DNA from: an uncultured Anaeromyxobacter sp.
GTDB lineage: Bacteria > Myxococcota > Myxococcia > Myxococcales > Anaeromyxobacteraceae
Length of the DNA: 64,000 bases
Assembly: GCA_903874275.1 (NCBI GenBank)
Contig: CAIQRS010000025.1
Coordinates: 1-64,000 of the forward strand
Reading direction: 5' to 3'
Shown here piece after piece: positions 35,068-43,398 of this stretch. The notes beneath the pieces are model-generated. The model had not been told where the DNA came from. It saw nothing but the letters and a program-made list of their open reading frames with translations, and searched no databases. Made by a program: the position numbers and the translations under genes. Position 1 is the stretch's first letter, and each line of letters begins with the position of its first letter.

Positions 35068-36107
35068 GCGCCCCTCGCTTGCCGTGATCCCGGAAGTTTG
35101 ATCTGCTGCGCCCGTTGATGAACCAACGGGAGGCGGCGATGGGGTGGTCGTATTCGTTGGACCTTCGGGAGCGGGTGGTCGGCGCATTCAAGGCCGGCGG
35201 CAAGACCGACGAGGAGGTCGCCGAGCTGTTCCAGATCGGCGAGGCCACGGTGCACCGGTGGAAGCGGCTCAAGCGGGAGACCGGCTCGCTGGTCCCGAAG
35301 CCGCGCCAGGGCGGGGGGATGCCGCCGCGGGTGGCGCCCGAACAGTACGGCCTGGTGAGGGAGATCCTGAAGAAGGAGCCCGACCTGACCATCCCGGAGA
35401 CGGCCTGGGAGTTCCATCGGCGCACGGGGCGGAGCGTGAGCCCGGCATCGATGGGGAGAACGCTCAAGAAGCTCGGGTTGACTCGAAAAAAATGACTCTG
35501 ATCGCCACCGAGCAGGAAACGCCACGAATTCAGGAATGGCGGCGCAGGTTCGTCGAACTCGCGAAGAGCCTGGACCCGCGAAGGCTCGTCTTCGTGGACG
35601 AGGCCGGCAGCAACATCGGGATGACCCGCGACTACGCACGGGCGCCGCGCGGCGATCGGGCACCCGGCAGCGTGCCGCGTAACCGAGGCACGGGGACGAC
35701 GATGCTGGGCGCCCTGGATATCCGAGGGGTCCGAGCGCTGATGACGATCGAAGGCGGAACCGACGCCGACGTGTTCGAAGCGTTCCTCGAGCGTGTCCTT
35801 GTTCCAAAGCTGAAGCCCGGCGACATCGTCATCCTCGACAACGTCGGAGCCCACAAGCCGGAGTTGATGCGGAAGCTCATCGCCCAGGCCGGTGCCTCGA
35901 TGATCTTCCTGCCTGCGTACTCGCCGGACATGAACCCCATCGAGCTCTGCTGGAGCAAGCTGAAGGCCGCCCTCAAGGACTTCGGCGCACGCACCGTCGA
36001 TGACCTCCACCAGGCCATTCGACGAGCCATGGACCTCATTTGTGCCGACGACGCTGCGGGCTGGTTCAAGCATTGCGGCTACGGGGCTCCGGGAAAGTGA
36101 TCGGCGC
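35068..36107 (+). mobile_element. IS630-family insertion sequence, intact
   Basis: 1040 bp. Imperfect terminal inverted repeats: left GCGCCCCTCGCTTGCC (from 35068), right, read inward, GCGCCGATCACTTTCC (from 36107). TA dinucleotides flank both ends (35066-35067 and 36108-36109), the target duplication made by IS630/Tc1 elements. It carries one transposase in two overlapping frames. It sits between the TagB/F-like gene and a methyltransferase gene and breaks no recognisable gene. Confidence 0.85.
35115..36100 (+). CDS. IS630-type transposase made by -1 frameshifting
   Basis: Frame 1 (35115-35495; real start may be the ATG at 35139, MGWSYSLDLRERVVGAFKAG) holds the HTH part. Frame 2 (to 36100) holds the catalytic DDE core: D at 35597 (FVDEAG), D at 35837 (ILDNVGAHK) and E at 35942 (PIELCW), a DD34E spacing. 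The frames join at A7 (35486-35492), where A_AAA_AAA would allow a -1 slip from frame 1 to frame 2; an ATGA (35492-35495) could instead allow restart. No other damage is visible, so the element is probably active. Confidence 0.88.
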
Positions 36108-36392
36108 TATCAGTCGTCGGTCATGACCTTGCAGGACCACTAACTCCCGGACCGCGTCGATGTAGGCCCAGTTGTGGTCTCGGCACTCTGCCATCCAAGG
36201 GGCCGGTGTCTGATGACCCAGGAACCACCTACCCAGTTAGTCGAGACTTTCGTTTGCCGAACATGCCAGACCGATCAAGAATCCTTGCAGATGTAGACCT
36301 CGCGACCTTCGAAGCGTCCGCGTCTTCTTGCGTTGCTCGATTCACAGGCTTCTCGCAGTAGGGGTCACGTCGGGACAGGTGGGGAGGTTCGC

Positions 36393-37148
36393 TTGAGTGA
36401 AGATCAACGGATAAGAAGCAGGCAAGTGGACGTGGATGCCACTGATGTGAAGGCCTTCTTCGAGGATCGGGCTCGCCGGTTCGATGATAGTCATCCACTG
36501 GTATCGGTCCTGTATCAGGATTCCAACCCGGGGCTCGCCGAGGCTCGCGACCGGCACGAGAAGGAAACGCTGGTGCCTCTCCTAGGGCTCAAGCCGACCG
36601 ACCGAGTCCTCGACATCGGCTGCGGAATCGGAAGGTGGGCCGAACGGATTGCGCCCGAAGTCGCTCAGTATCACGGCACAGACCTCGTTTCGAGTTTGGT
36701 AGATCTCGCGCGGACGCGGTTTCGAAAATACGCAAACGTCTCGTTCCAGACTCTCGGAGCACAAGACCACACACCGGAGGCCCTCTCGTGTCCTCCTCCC
36801 TTCGACTTGGCAATAGTCGCGGGGGTCCTTGTTTACGTCAATGATGCCGATTGCTTCAGCGTCCTAAGAGGGTTGGCCAGCTGCTGCGGCCCAAGCGGAC
36901 GAGTGCTTATTCGAGAACCGGTGGGAGTCCTGGATCGGCTGACCCTCAAGGGGGTATGGTCGGAGGAACTGCGCCATAGTTACAGCGCAATTTACCGAAC
37001 CATCGAAGAGTACATTGCCCTCTTCGAAAAGACGCTCCTTCTCGATGGCTTCGTTCTTTTGAAGCAGGCGCGCCTCTTGCCCCCGGGTCTCTCCAATCGG
37101 ACAGAAACCACCCAGCACTATTTCCTTCTCGCGCGGGACGGTCAATGA
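36393..37148 (+). CDS. class I SAM-dependent methyltransferase
   Basis: 251 residues from a TTG at 36393 with a perfect GGAGG 5 nt upstream; a GTG at 36426 is the alternative. Motif I is DRVLDIGCGIGRWAERIAP, and motif II/III regions follow (FDLAIVAGVLVYVND). It probably methylates a sugar or the glycan end. Its stop overlaps the next ATG (ATGA at 37145-37148), so it is in one operon with the HAD phosphatase and the cytidylyltransferase. This trio has lower GC than the neighbours. Confidence 0.82.
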   Translation: MSEDQRIRSRQVDVDATDVKAFFEDRARRFDDSHPLVSVLYQDSNPGLAEARDRHEKETLVPLLGLKPTDRVLDIGCGIGRWAERIAPEVAQYHGTDLVSSLVDLARTRFRKYANVSFQTLGAQDHTPEALSCPPPFDLAIVAGVLVYVNDADCFSVLRGLASCCGPSGRVLIREPVGVLDRLTLKGVWSEELRHSYSAIYRTIEEYIALFEKTLLLDGFVLLKQARLLPPGLSNRTETTQHYFLLARDGQ

Positions 37149-37744
37149 CGACAGCGTATTGCTTTGACCTGGACGGGACAGTGACTCGCGAGGAGATTCT
37201 CCCAGTCCTATCCCGCAGGGTTGGCCTCTACGAGGAGATCAGCGCCCTGACAGAGGCCACTCTGAAGGGACTCATTCCCTTCCGAAAATCCTTTCTGCTC
37301 AGGTGTCGACTCCTCCGAGACCTTCCCATATCGGAGGTACAAGCGACGATTGCAAACATCCCCCTGCACCAGAACATCGTCGACTTCATTCGCGCTCGAC
37401 GCGACGTCTGTTACATCGTGACGGGAAACCTCGACGTCTGGGTGCGCCCCCTTCAGGAGTTGTTAGGCTGTCGGTTCCACTGGTCTTCCGCATCCGTCGT
37501 CGACGACAGATTGCAGTCGGTCGATCATGTTCTCCACAAGGGCGACGCCGTGAAGAGCCTAAGGCGCGACTTCGATCGGATCGTCGCCGTGGGGGACGGA
37601 ATGGGAGACGTCCCCATGTTCGAGGAGGCGGACGTCCGAATTGCGTTCGGAGGCACGCATACCCCGATCCAGTCACTGATCGAGTACACGGACTACGTGA
37701 CGTTTGACGACAAGGCACTATGCACCCTGTTAAGTACGCAGTAA
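37145..37744 (+). CDS. HAD-superfamily (SerB-like) phosphatase
   Basis: 199 residues. Motif I FDLDGTVT (D8, D10), motif II IVTGN, a lysine in LHKGDAVK and motif IV VAVGDGMGDVPMF are all present; the cap is the helical type of HAD-IB enzymes. It overlaps the downstream nucleotidyltransferase gene by 25 nt. The pairing suggests that it dephosphorylates or prepares the substrate activated by that enzyme. Confidence 0.87.
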   Translation: MTTAYCFDLDGTVTREEILPVLSRRVGLYEEISALTEATLKGLIPFRKSFLLRCRLLRDLPISEVQATIANIPLHQNIVDFIRARRDVCYIVTGNLDVWVRPLQELLGCRFHWSSASVVDDRLQSVDHVLHKGDAVKSLRRDFDRIVAVGDGMGDVPMFEEADVRIAFGGTHTPIQSLIEYTDYVTFDDKALCTLLSTQ

Positions 37745-38370
37745 TCAGTGCTGCTGGGATGGGTTCCCGGCTGGAATTGAACATGCCGAAGTGCCTCGTC
37801 GAGGTGGGCGGCAGGCGGATAATTGACTACCAACTGGAACTGCTCCACTCGATCGAGAGTGTTCGGATCGTCGTAGGATTCATGGAGGAACAGGTCATCG
37901 AGCACGTGCGCCGGATCAGGAGCGACGTCGTGTTCGTGCGCAATCCCGAGTTTCGAACGACGTCCAACACGCACAGTCTCTTCCTGGCGACCCGCGATCT
38001 TCGAGAGGCATATTTCTCGATCGACGGAGACTTGCTCATCGATCCGGCCAGTTTTCGGGCGTTTCTTGACGCGTGCGACGGATCGCGCACGGTGGTGGGC
38101 ATCACCGCCAGCAAGACGGAGGAGGCGGTCTTCGTGAACCTCACGCCCGATGGTCGGTCGGTCGCCCGGTTCGCTCGGTCACCTCGAACCACCCATGAAT
38201 GGTGCGGCATCGCTTGTATGAGTCGTGTGAAGATGCCCGAGCGGCAATCGACCTTCGTGTATCAGGTTCTTGAACAAGACCTGCCACTCGCCGCCCAAGA
38301 CATTCTCTGTTACGAGGTCGATACCCCAGACGACCTCGAGTTCGCGCGGAAGCACTTCAGGCCGTGTTAG
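37720..38370 (+). CDS. LicC-like nucleotidyltransferase (phosphocholine/AEP cytidylyltransferase type)
   Basis: 216 residues. KYAVISAAGMGSRLELNMPK is the GxGxR-K nucleotide-binding start, followed by TTSNTHSLFLA and YFSIDGDLLID (metal-binding Asp). Short length and these motifs place it with LicC/PntC enzymes that activate phosphocholine or aminoethylphosphonate with CTP, not with RmlA. The product could feed the TagB/F-like transferases at 33663 and 28466. The exact substrate is unknown. Confidence 0.75.
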   Translation: MHPVKYAVISAAGMGSRLELNMPKCLVEVGGRRIIDYQLELLHSIESVRIVVGFMEEQVIEHVRRIRSDVVFVRNPEFRTTSNTHSLFLATRDLREAYFSIDGDLLIDPASFRAFLDACDGSRTVVGITASKTEEAVFVNLTPDGRSVARFARSPRTTHEWCGIACMSRVKMPERQSTFVYQVLEQDLPLAAQDILCYEVDTPDDLEFARKHFRPC

Positions 38371-38779
38371 ACGCACGTCGTCAGCGGACTTTGCGCCCGC
38401 AAAGCGAGTACGCCACAGATTCTGACGGTGCTATGTTATGCGGCGAGAAGAGTTCGACGCTGACTCCGGTGACCCTGCCGAGCGGAAGCGCAATTCGTCC
38501 AAGCGCGAACTTGTCGAGTTCCGACGGTCTGCGTGGCGGGGTTTCATGCGGCTACGCTGCAACGTCGAACCGCTCGCCTGCGCGGCCATGGTCGTTGCAA
38601 GCGTGGAATCATGCCCAACTGGAGATTGACGCTGACAGGCGGCTAGTACGGTGGGCCGTCTGGGAGAACGACTCCGTCGCGGGTATCGAGAAGTGCAGTC
38701 CATGATCGCTCCTTACTAGAAGGTGAATCGCTTCGACCAGTCGATCGATGGCGCAAGCCAATGAGAGTGGTGATATCCA
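38371..38779. other. 409-bp stretch without a supported gene
   Basis: Just past the cytidylyltransferase stop there is a perfect dyad CTTTGCG-CC-CGCAAAG (38389-38404) without a T-run. The remainder has short frames with no family resemblance and no Shine-Dalgarno in good position. It may hold the promoter of the aminotransferase gene; I see no clear boxes. Confidence 0.4.
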
Positions 38780-39928
38780 ATGCAGACGGGCTTGCAGCGC
38801 GGGAAGCACGTAGAGCCATCCGAGTCTGAATTGCCGATACCACTCATCGACATCCGGGCGGCAACTCTCGAGTTGAAACGGGAAATCGACGACTCGATCT
38901 CCGCGGTGCTCGACCGATCCCATTTCATTCTCGGCCCTGAAGTTGAAGAGTTCGACCGCGCGTTTGCGTCCTACGCGGGAGCGAGCCACTCGGTGAGCGT
39001 GGGCTCTGGACTCTCGGCACTGCATCTGGGCCTTTCCGCAGCCGGCATCGGTCCCGGCGACGACGTTCTCGTTCCAGCGAATACGTTCATCGCCACATGG
39101 CTCGCGGTATCGGAGGTGGGAGCCCGCCCCGTACCCGTGGACCCCGACGCCACGACGTGCAACGTGACGGCGGCGGCACTCGAATCCGCCATGACGCCGA
39201 CAACCAGGGCCATCATCCCTGTCCACCTGTACGGGCTCCCGGCGGAGATGGACCCGATCATGGAGATGGCCGGGCGCCGCGGGCTGTTCATCCTGGAGGA
39301 CGCGGCCCAGGCCCATGGTGCCGAATACCGGGGGCGTCGTGTCGGCTCGCTGGGCAACGCGGCCGCGTGGTCCTTCTACCCGACCAAGAATCTGGGCGCA
39401 CTTGGCGATGGAGGCGCAGTCACGACCAACGACGTAGCCCTCGCGGAACGCATCCGACTACTGCGCAACTACGGATCACCGACGAAGTACGTTCACACCC
39501 TGAAGGGGACGAACAGCCGGCTCGACGAGATCCAGGCAGCCGTACTTCGCGTCAAGCTGCGACACCTCGACGAATGGAATGCGAGACGGAAGACCGTGGC
39601 GGAGAGATACCTCCGCCAGATTCAAAACCCGCTCATCCGCCTCCCGGTGGCTCCATCCTGGGCATCGCCTTCCTGGTACGTGTTCGTGGTCCGATGCCCA
39701 CGTCGAGACGACTTGCAGGCGCACCTGAAGGCGAGGGGCGTCGACTCCATGATTCACTACCCGGTGCCGCCCCACCGGCAGGGGGCGTACACCGACCTCG
39801 GCCACGCGGAAGGAGCGTTCCCGGTGGCCGAACGACTGAGCGCGGAGGTGCTCAGCATCCCCATGGGCCCCCACCTTTCGGACGAGCAAGTTCAGTTCGT
39901 CGTCGATTCGGTCAATGCCTTCGGCTAG
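38780..39928 (+). CDS. dTDP-3-oxo-6-deoxyhexose aminotransferase (FdtB/QdtB-like)
   Basis: 382 residues. DegT/DnrJ aminotransferase with PLP lysine K203 in [18 protein letters not shown] and the FdtB/QdtB-type start [20 protein letters not shown]. With the ketoisomerase next to it, it makes a dTDP-3-amino-3,6-dideoxyhexose. It is a separate lineage from PseC at 19678. dTDP-glucose synthase and dehydratase genes are not in the window. Confidence 0.88.
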   Translation: MQTGLQRGKHVEPSESELPIPLIDIRAATLELKREIDDSISAVLDRSHFILGPEVEEFDRAFASYAGASHSVSVGSGLSALHLGLSAAGIGPGDDVLVPANTFIATWLAVSEVGARPVPVDPDATTCNVTAAALESAMTPTTRAIIPVHLYGLPAEMDPIMEMAGRRGLFILEDAAQAHGAEYRGRRVGSLGNAAAWSFYPTKNLGALGDGGAVTTNDVALAERIRLLRNYGSPTKYVHTLKGTNSRLDEIQAAVLRVKLRHLDEWNARRKTVAERYLRQIQNPLIRLPVAPSWASPSWYVFVVRCPRRDDLQAHLKARGVDSMIHYPVPPHRQGAYTDLGHAEGAFPVAERLSAEVLSIPMGPHLSDEQVQFVVDSVNAFG

Positions 39929-39946
39929 GGTCTTCGACGAGACGCC

Positions 39947-40375
39947 ATGCCGATATCCGACTGCAAGATCATCCAGCTACCCAAGATCGCGGACCCGCGG
40001 GGGAATCTCACTTTCATCGAGGGAGGGCGCCACGTCCCGTTCGAGATCCAGCGCGTGTACTATCTCTATGACGTGCCCGGCGGATCCGAGCGCGGAGGAC
40101 ATGCGCACAGGGACCTGCACCAGTTCATCATCGCCATGTCCGGGAGCTTCGACATCGCGCTCGACGACGGCGTGGAGAAGAAGCGATTCCACCTGGCCCG
40201 CTCTTACTACGGTCTGTACGTTTGTCCGATGATCTGGCGTGAACTCGACAACTTCTCGTCGGGATCGGTGTGCATGGTGCTCGCCTCCAATCGATACTCC
40301 GAAGCCGACTACATCCGGGATCACGCGGAGTTCGTGCGTGTTGCGGGCGAGCAGGCAAGGAACTCCGGGCCATGA
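39947..40375 (+). CDS. dTDP-4-oxo-6-deoxyglucose 3,4-ketoisomerase (FdtA/QdtA-like)
   Basis: 142 residues, cupin fold (WxcM-like). DPRGNLTFIEGGRHVPFEIQ opens the family signature and GGHAHRDLHQF provides the catalytic histidines H52 and H54. It shifts the keto group from C4 to C3, feeding the aminotransferase 18 nt upstream. FdtA (galacto) and QdtA (gluco) products cannot be told apart by eye. Confidence 0.9.
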   Translation: MPISDCKIIQLPKIADPRGNLTFIEGGRHVPFEIQRVYYLYDVPGGSERGGHAHRDLHQFIIAMSGSFDIALDDGVEKKRFHLARSYYGLYVCPMIWRELDNFSSGSVCMVLASNRYSEADYIRDHAEFVRVAGEQARNSGP

Positions 40376-40414
40376 ACCGTCCCGATCGTTCCGACCGGTT
40401 ACCCCACTGACCTC

Positions 40415-41233
40415 GTGATGGACACGTCGGGGATCAAGCGCATTACATTTCGGTTCCTGCGCCCGAGGGGCGCGGAACGATCGAGGCGGGCAATTCTCAC
40501 CTACCATTCCGTCGGGGGAGGGCCGCTCTCCCTCCCTGCAGGCCAATTCGAGGCCCAGATGCGATTGGTTTCCGGCGAGGCTCGGGTCGTCTCGCTTGAA
40601 GCCCTTCTCGATTCGGAGCCATCCGGCGAGTCGTGTGTCGCCATCACGTTTGATGACGGCTACGCGACCGTCGTTGAACGGGCGGCGCCAGCCATGAACA
40701 CCTTGGGGTTCGTTGGGACAGTCTTTGTCACGGCAGGCTGGGTAGGAACCGCATCGAGGCGTGCGTCGGATCCGGACAAGGGTCATTATCCGGGCGAGCG
40801 ATTCATGACCTGGGAGGACCTGCAGGCGCTCCGTGCGCAAGGGTGGACGATTGGATCGCACGGAGTCGAGCATGATGACCTGACGGCCGTTTCGACCGGA
40901 AGGTTGGAGGAGGAACTGGCGATCTCCCGGACCTCGATTGCGGAGAACGTCGGGGCGCCCTGTGAACATTATGCGTATACTTGGGGCTTGAATGACGCGC
41001 GTGTGAGAAAGGCCGTTCGACGGGCAGGGTATGCGTCGGCGGCCACGACTATCCATGGGCCCGTGACCGAGGGGGCGGACAGGTTCGCCCTGCCGCGAAT
41101 GGACGTGACTCCCCATTGCACATTGTCCGATTTCGCGGCCATCGTCAGGGGTGAGTGGGACTATCTGGGGGTCTACCAGCGCGCTCGTTCGTTCGCCCGG
41201 AGCATTCGCCTCGGGGGCAAGCGTTCATCGTGA
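40415..41233 (+). CDS. polysaccharide deacetylase (NodB domain)
   Basis: 272 residues (GTG 40415 or ATG 40418). NodB motifs: TFDDGY (catalytic and metal Asp) and SHGVEHDDL (metal His pair), with the later AYTWGLNDARVRKAV. It has no signal peptide, so it should act on a cytosolic or lipid-linked substrate. Its stop overlaps the next GTG (GTGA at 41230-41233). NodB plus FemAB pairs occur in exosortase-linked polysaccharide loci, but no exosortase is seen here. Confidence 0.88.
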   Translation: MMDTSGIKRITFRFLRPRGAERSRRAILTYHSVGGGPLSLPAGQFEAQMRLVSGEARVVSLEALLDSEPSGESCVAITFDDGYATVVERAAPAMNTLGFVGTVFVTAGWVGTASRRASDPDKGHYPGERFMTWEDLQALRAQGWTIGSHGVEHDDLTAVSTGRLEEELAISRTSIAENVGAPCEHYAYTWGLNDARVRKAVRRAGYASAATTIHGPVTEGADRFALPRMDVTPHCTLSDFAAIVRGEWDYLGVYQRARSFARSIRLGGKRSS

Positions 41234-42180
41234 GCCAGTGGGTCGTGAATTCCACCGACGATGTCTGGGACGATTCGCTCGCCAAGCTGGGTGGGCATCC
41301 GCTCCAGTCGACGCTCTGGGGTAGTGCGAGACGCGAGATCGACGGAATCGTCGATCATCGGTTCCTGCTTGTCGAGAAGGACCAGGTCAAGTTCATGGCG
41401 CGCGTCGAGGAGCGCGGAATCGCTGGGCTGGGACGGGTGGCCTGGATCCCGAAGGGACCGGCCGCCACCGAGAGCGGCCCACCGGTGCTGGGAGAGGGAT
41501 TCACCGAGATACTGAGGGCCCGGGGCTTCGACCTGGTGGTTGCCGACCGCTGGGCTCGTTCGGATGGGGAGGCCACCACGACCGTTGGCCGGCCGCGAAC
41601 GATCTTCATCGATCTCACCTTGGGTTCCGAAGCGCTTTGGAAGCGACTCGACTCTAAGGCGCGTTCGAGCGTCTCGCGGGCACGCCGCGAGTGCGTCGAG
41701 TGCGAGCAAACGAGGGACCCGGCCGACCTCGCCTGGTTTACCGATCTGTGCCGGCGGACGGAGGCCGAGAAGGGCTTTCGCGGCCCCGGATCGCCAGCCC
41801 TGATGGACAGGATCGTCCACGGGGGGAATGCCGCAGTCGGCGGGAAGCTATTCGTCGCGCGGGTCGGCTCGACGAGAGCGTCGGGAGCGATCGTGATCCG
41901 CTGCGGAATGAGCCTGCACTACTTCTGGGGGGCGAGCGACCGAAGTCACGCCAGGCTGCAGGCGGGCGAGGCACTTCAGTGGGCGATCATCGAGTGGGGC
42001 CATTCACAAGGGCTTTCCCTTTACGACATGGAAGGGGTCGATCCCGAAGGCAACCCAGGGGTCTTCCAGTTCAAGAAGAAATTCGGCGGGAACGTGGTCG
42101 AACTCGAGGGGCAGACCTCCGTGACTTTGTCGTGGAAGGGGCAGTTGATCGATCGGGTCCGGAGAGTGAAGGGGCCGTGA
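41230..42180 (+). CDS. FemAB-family aminoacyl/acyltransferase-like protein
   Basis: 316 residues from the overlapping GTG. Double-GNAT FemAB/FemX layout: HPLQSTLWGSARREIDGIVD at the start, KARSSVSRARRECVECE in the middle, and the C-terminal signature LHYFWGASDRSHARLQAGEA, then YDMEGVDPEGNPGVFQFKKK. In polysaccharide loci these proteins probably put an amino acid or acyl group on the glycan. It is followed by a GT4 gene without any gap. Confidence 0.82.
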   Translation: MSQWVVNSTDDVWDDSLAKLGGHPLQSTLWGSARREIDGIVDHRFLLVEKDQVKFMARVEERGIAGLGRVAWIPKGPAATESGPPVLGEGFTEILRARGFDLVVADRWARSDGEATTTVGRPRTIFIDLTLGSEALWKRLDSKARSSVSRARRECVECEQTRDPADLAWFTDLCRRTEAEKGFRGPGSPALMDRIVHGGNAAVGGKLFVARVGSTRASGAIVIRCGMSLHYFWGASDRSHARLQAGEALQWAIIEWGHSQGLSLYDMEGVDPEGNPGVFQFKKKFGGNVVELEGQTSVTLSWKGQLIDRVRRVKGP

Positions 42181-43398
42181 ATGCCAGGAATCCGGCCAAG
42201 GTCCATCCTCTCCGTCACGACGACCTTTCCTAGTCACCCTGGCGACCGGGAAGGCAACTTCGTCCACGACTCCGTCGAGGGGCTCGTCGAGGCCGGAACA
42301 GACGTCAGCATCTTGGTCACCCGTCCGTTCATTCCATGGCCGGTGGCGGGATGGCTCGGGCGGTCCGCTTCCGCCATCCGAGCGGCGGCCTTTCCAGGGA
42401 TGCGGACCATCGAAACTGTGTCGAGACTGAGCCTGCCGCGCCACGCCCTCAAGACCGTCAGCAACGCATCGCTCGATGACTCTGTCTTGCGGGGAGCTGA
42501 GCGACTTTCGAAGCAGGGAAGTTTCGACCTCGTTCACGGCCACGGGGAGGAACTGGCGTGGCCGGTCGCTGCGGTTGCTCGGCGGATGGGAATCGCCTCG
42601 GTGGTGACCATCCACGGGCAAGATACGGCGATGGGTACGATGGGATCCCGTGCGCAGCGAGGGCGCTACGGGCGGGCGCTGTCCGCCGTCGATCGGGTCG
42701 TGCTCGTCGGAGAGCCGCTGAGAGCGGTGTTCCGGGAACTCGCCGGCCGGGATGAGCATTTCCGCGTCGTGCCGAACGGGTTCAGGCCTCCACCCCCGGG
42801 CATGATCCATGCGCGCGCCCGGTCGCCCGGAGCCGTGGAACGGATGCGGTTCATCAGCGTGTCCAATCTGAACGAGGGCAAGGGCATCGACGTCTCCCTG
42901 GAGGCGCTCTCCCGGCTATGGAGAGATGGATTCCGGAACTGGTCGCTCGACGTCGTAGGCGACGGAGGCCAGCGCAGATCTTTGCAGGAGCAGGCCAAGC
43001 ACCTTGGGATCGCCGATCGCGTGCAGTTCCTCGGGGCGAGGCCCCATGCAGAGGTGTACGGCATTCTCGGCCGATCGCACGTCTTCGTCCTTCCGTCATA
43101 CCGGGAGGCCTTTGGGATCGCCTATCTGGAGGCCATGGCCATGGGCCTCCTTGCCATCGGCGTGCGTGGCCAAGGCCCCGAGGCGTTCATTCGCGATGGC
43201 TCGACGGGCCTCCTGGTCCCGCCTCGTGACCCTGTCGCGCTCGCAGCCGTCCTAAAAGGGGTGTTGGCCGGTCCAGACACTTGGCGGACCATTGCGAACA
43301 GGGGTCGCGACGAGGTCTGGGGAAAGTGGACCTGGGCCGCGCACGCTCAAGCCTTGCTCGCCGTCTACGACGAAGCGATCCGGGAGCACCCGAGATGA
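42181..43398 (+). CDS. GT4-family glycosyltransferase
   Basis: 405 residues; ATG follows the previous stop directly. GT-B fold with VTTFPSHPGDREGNFVHDSV near the N-terminus (acceptor domain) and a donor domain with RFISVSNLNEGKGIDVSLEA, DVVGDGGQRRSL and SYREAFGIAYLEAMAMGLLA (E-x7-E). It overlaps the next gene by ATGA. Confidence 0.88.
   Translation: MPGIRPRSILSVTTTFPSHPGDREGNFVHDSVEGLVEAGTDVSILVTRPFIPWPVAGWLGRSASAIRAAAFPGMRTIETVSRLSLPRHALKTVSNASLDDSVLRGAERLSKQGSFDLVHGHGEELAWPVAAVARRMGIASVVTIHGQDTAMGTMGSRAQRGRYGRALSAVDRVVLVGEPLRAVFRELAGRDEHFRVVPNGFRPPPPGMIHARARSPGAVERMRFISVSNLNEGKGIDVSLEALSRLWRDGFRNWSLDVVGDGGQRRSLQEQAKHLGIADRVQFLGARPHAEVYGILGRSHVFVLPSYREAFGIAYLEAMAMGLLAIGVRGQGPEAFIRDGSTGLLVPPRDPVALAAVLKGVLAGPDTWRTIANRGRDEVWGKWTWAAHAQALLAVYDEAIREHPR

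Noticed and set aside
38389-38404. Rho-independent terminator after the cytidylyltransferase gene
   Set aside because: The dyad CTTTGCG-CC-CGCAAAG has a loop of only two bases and no T-run.
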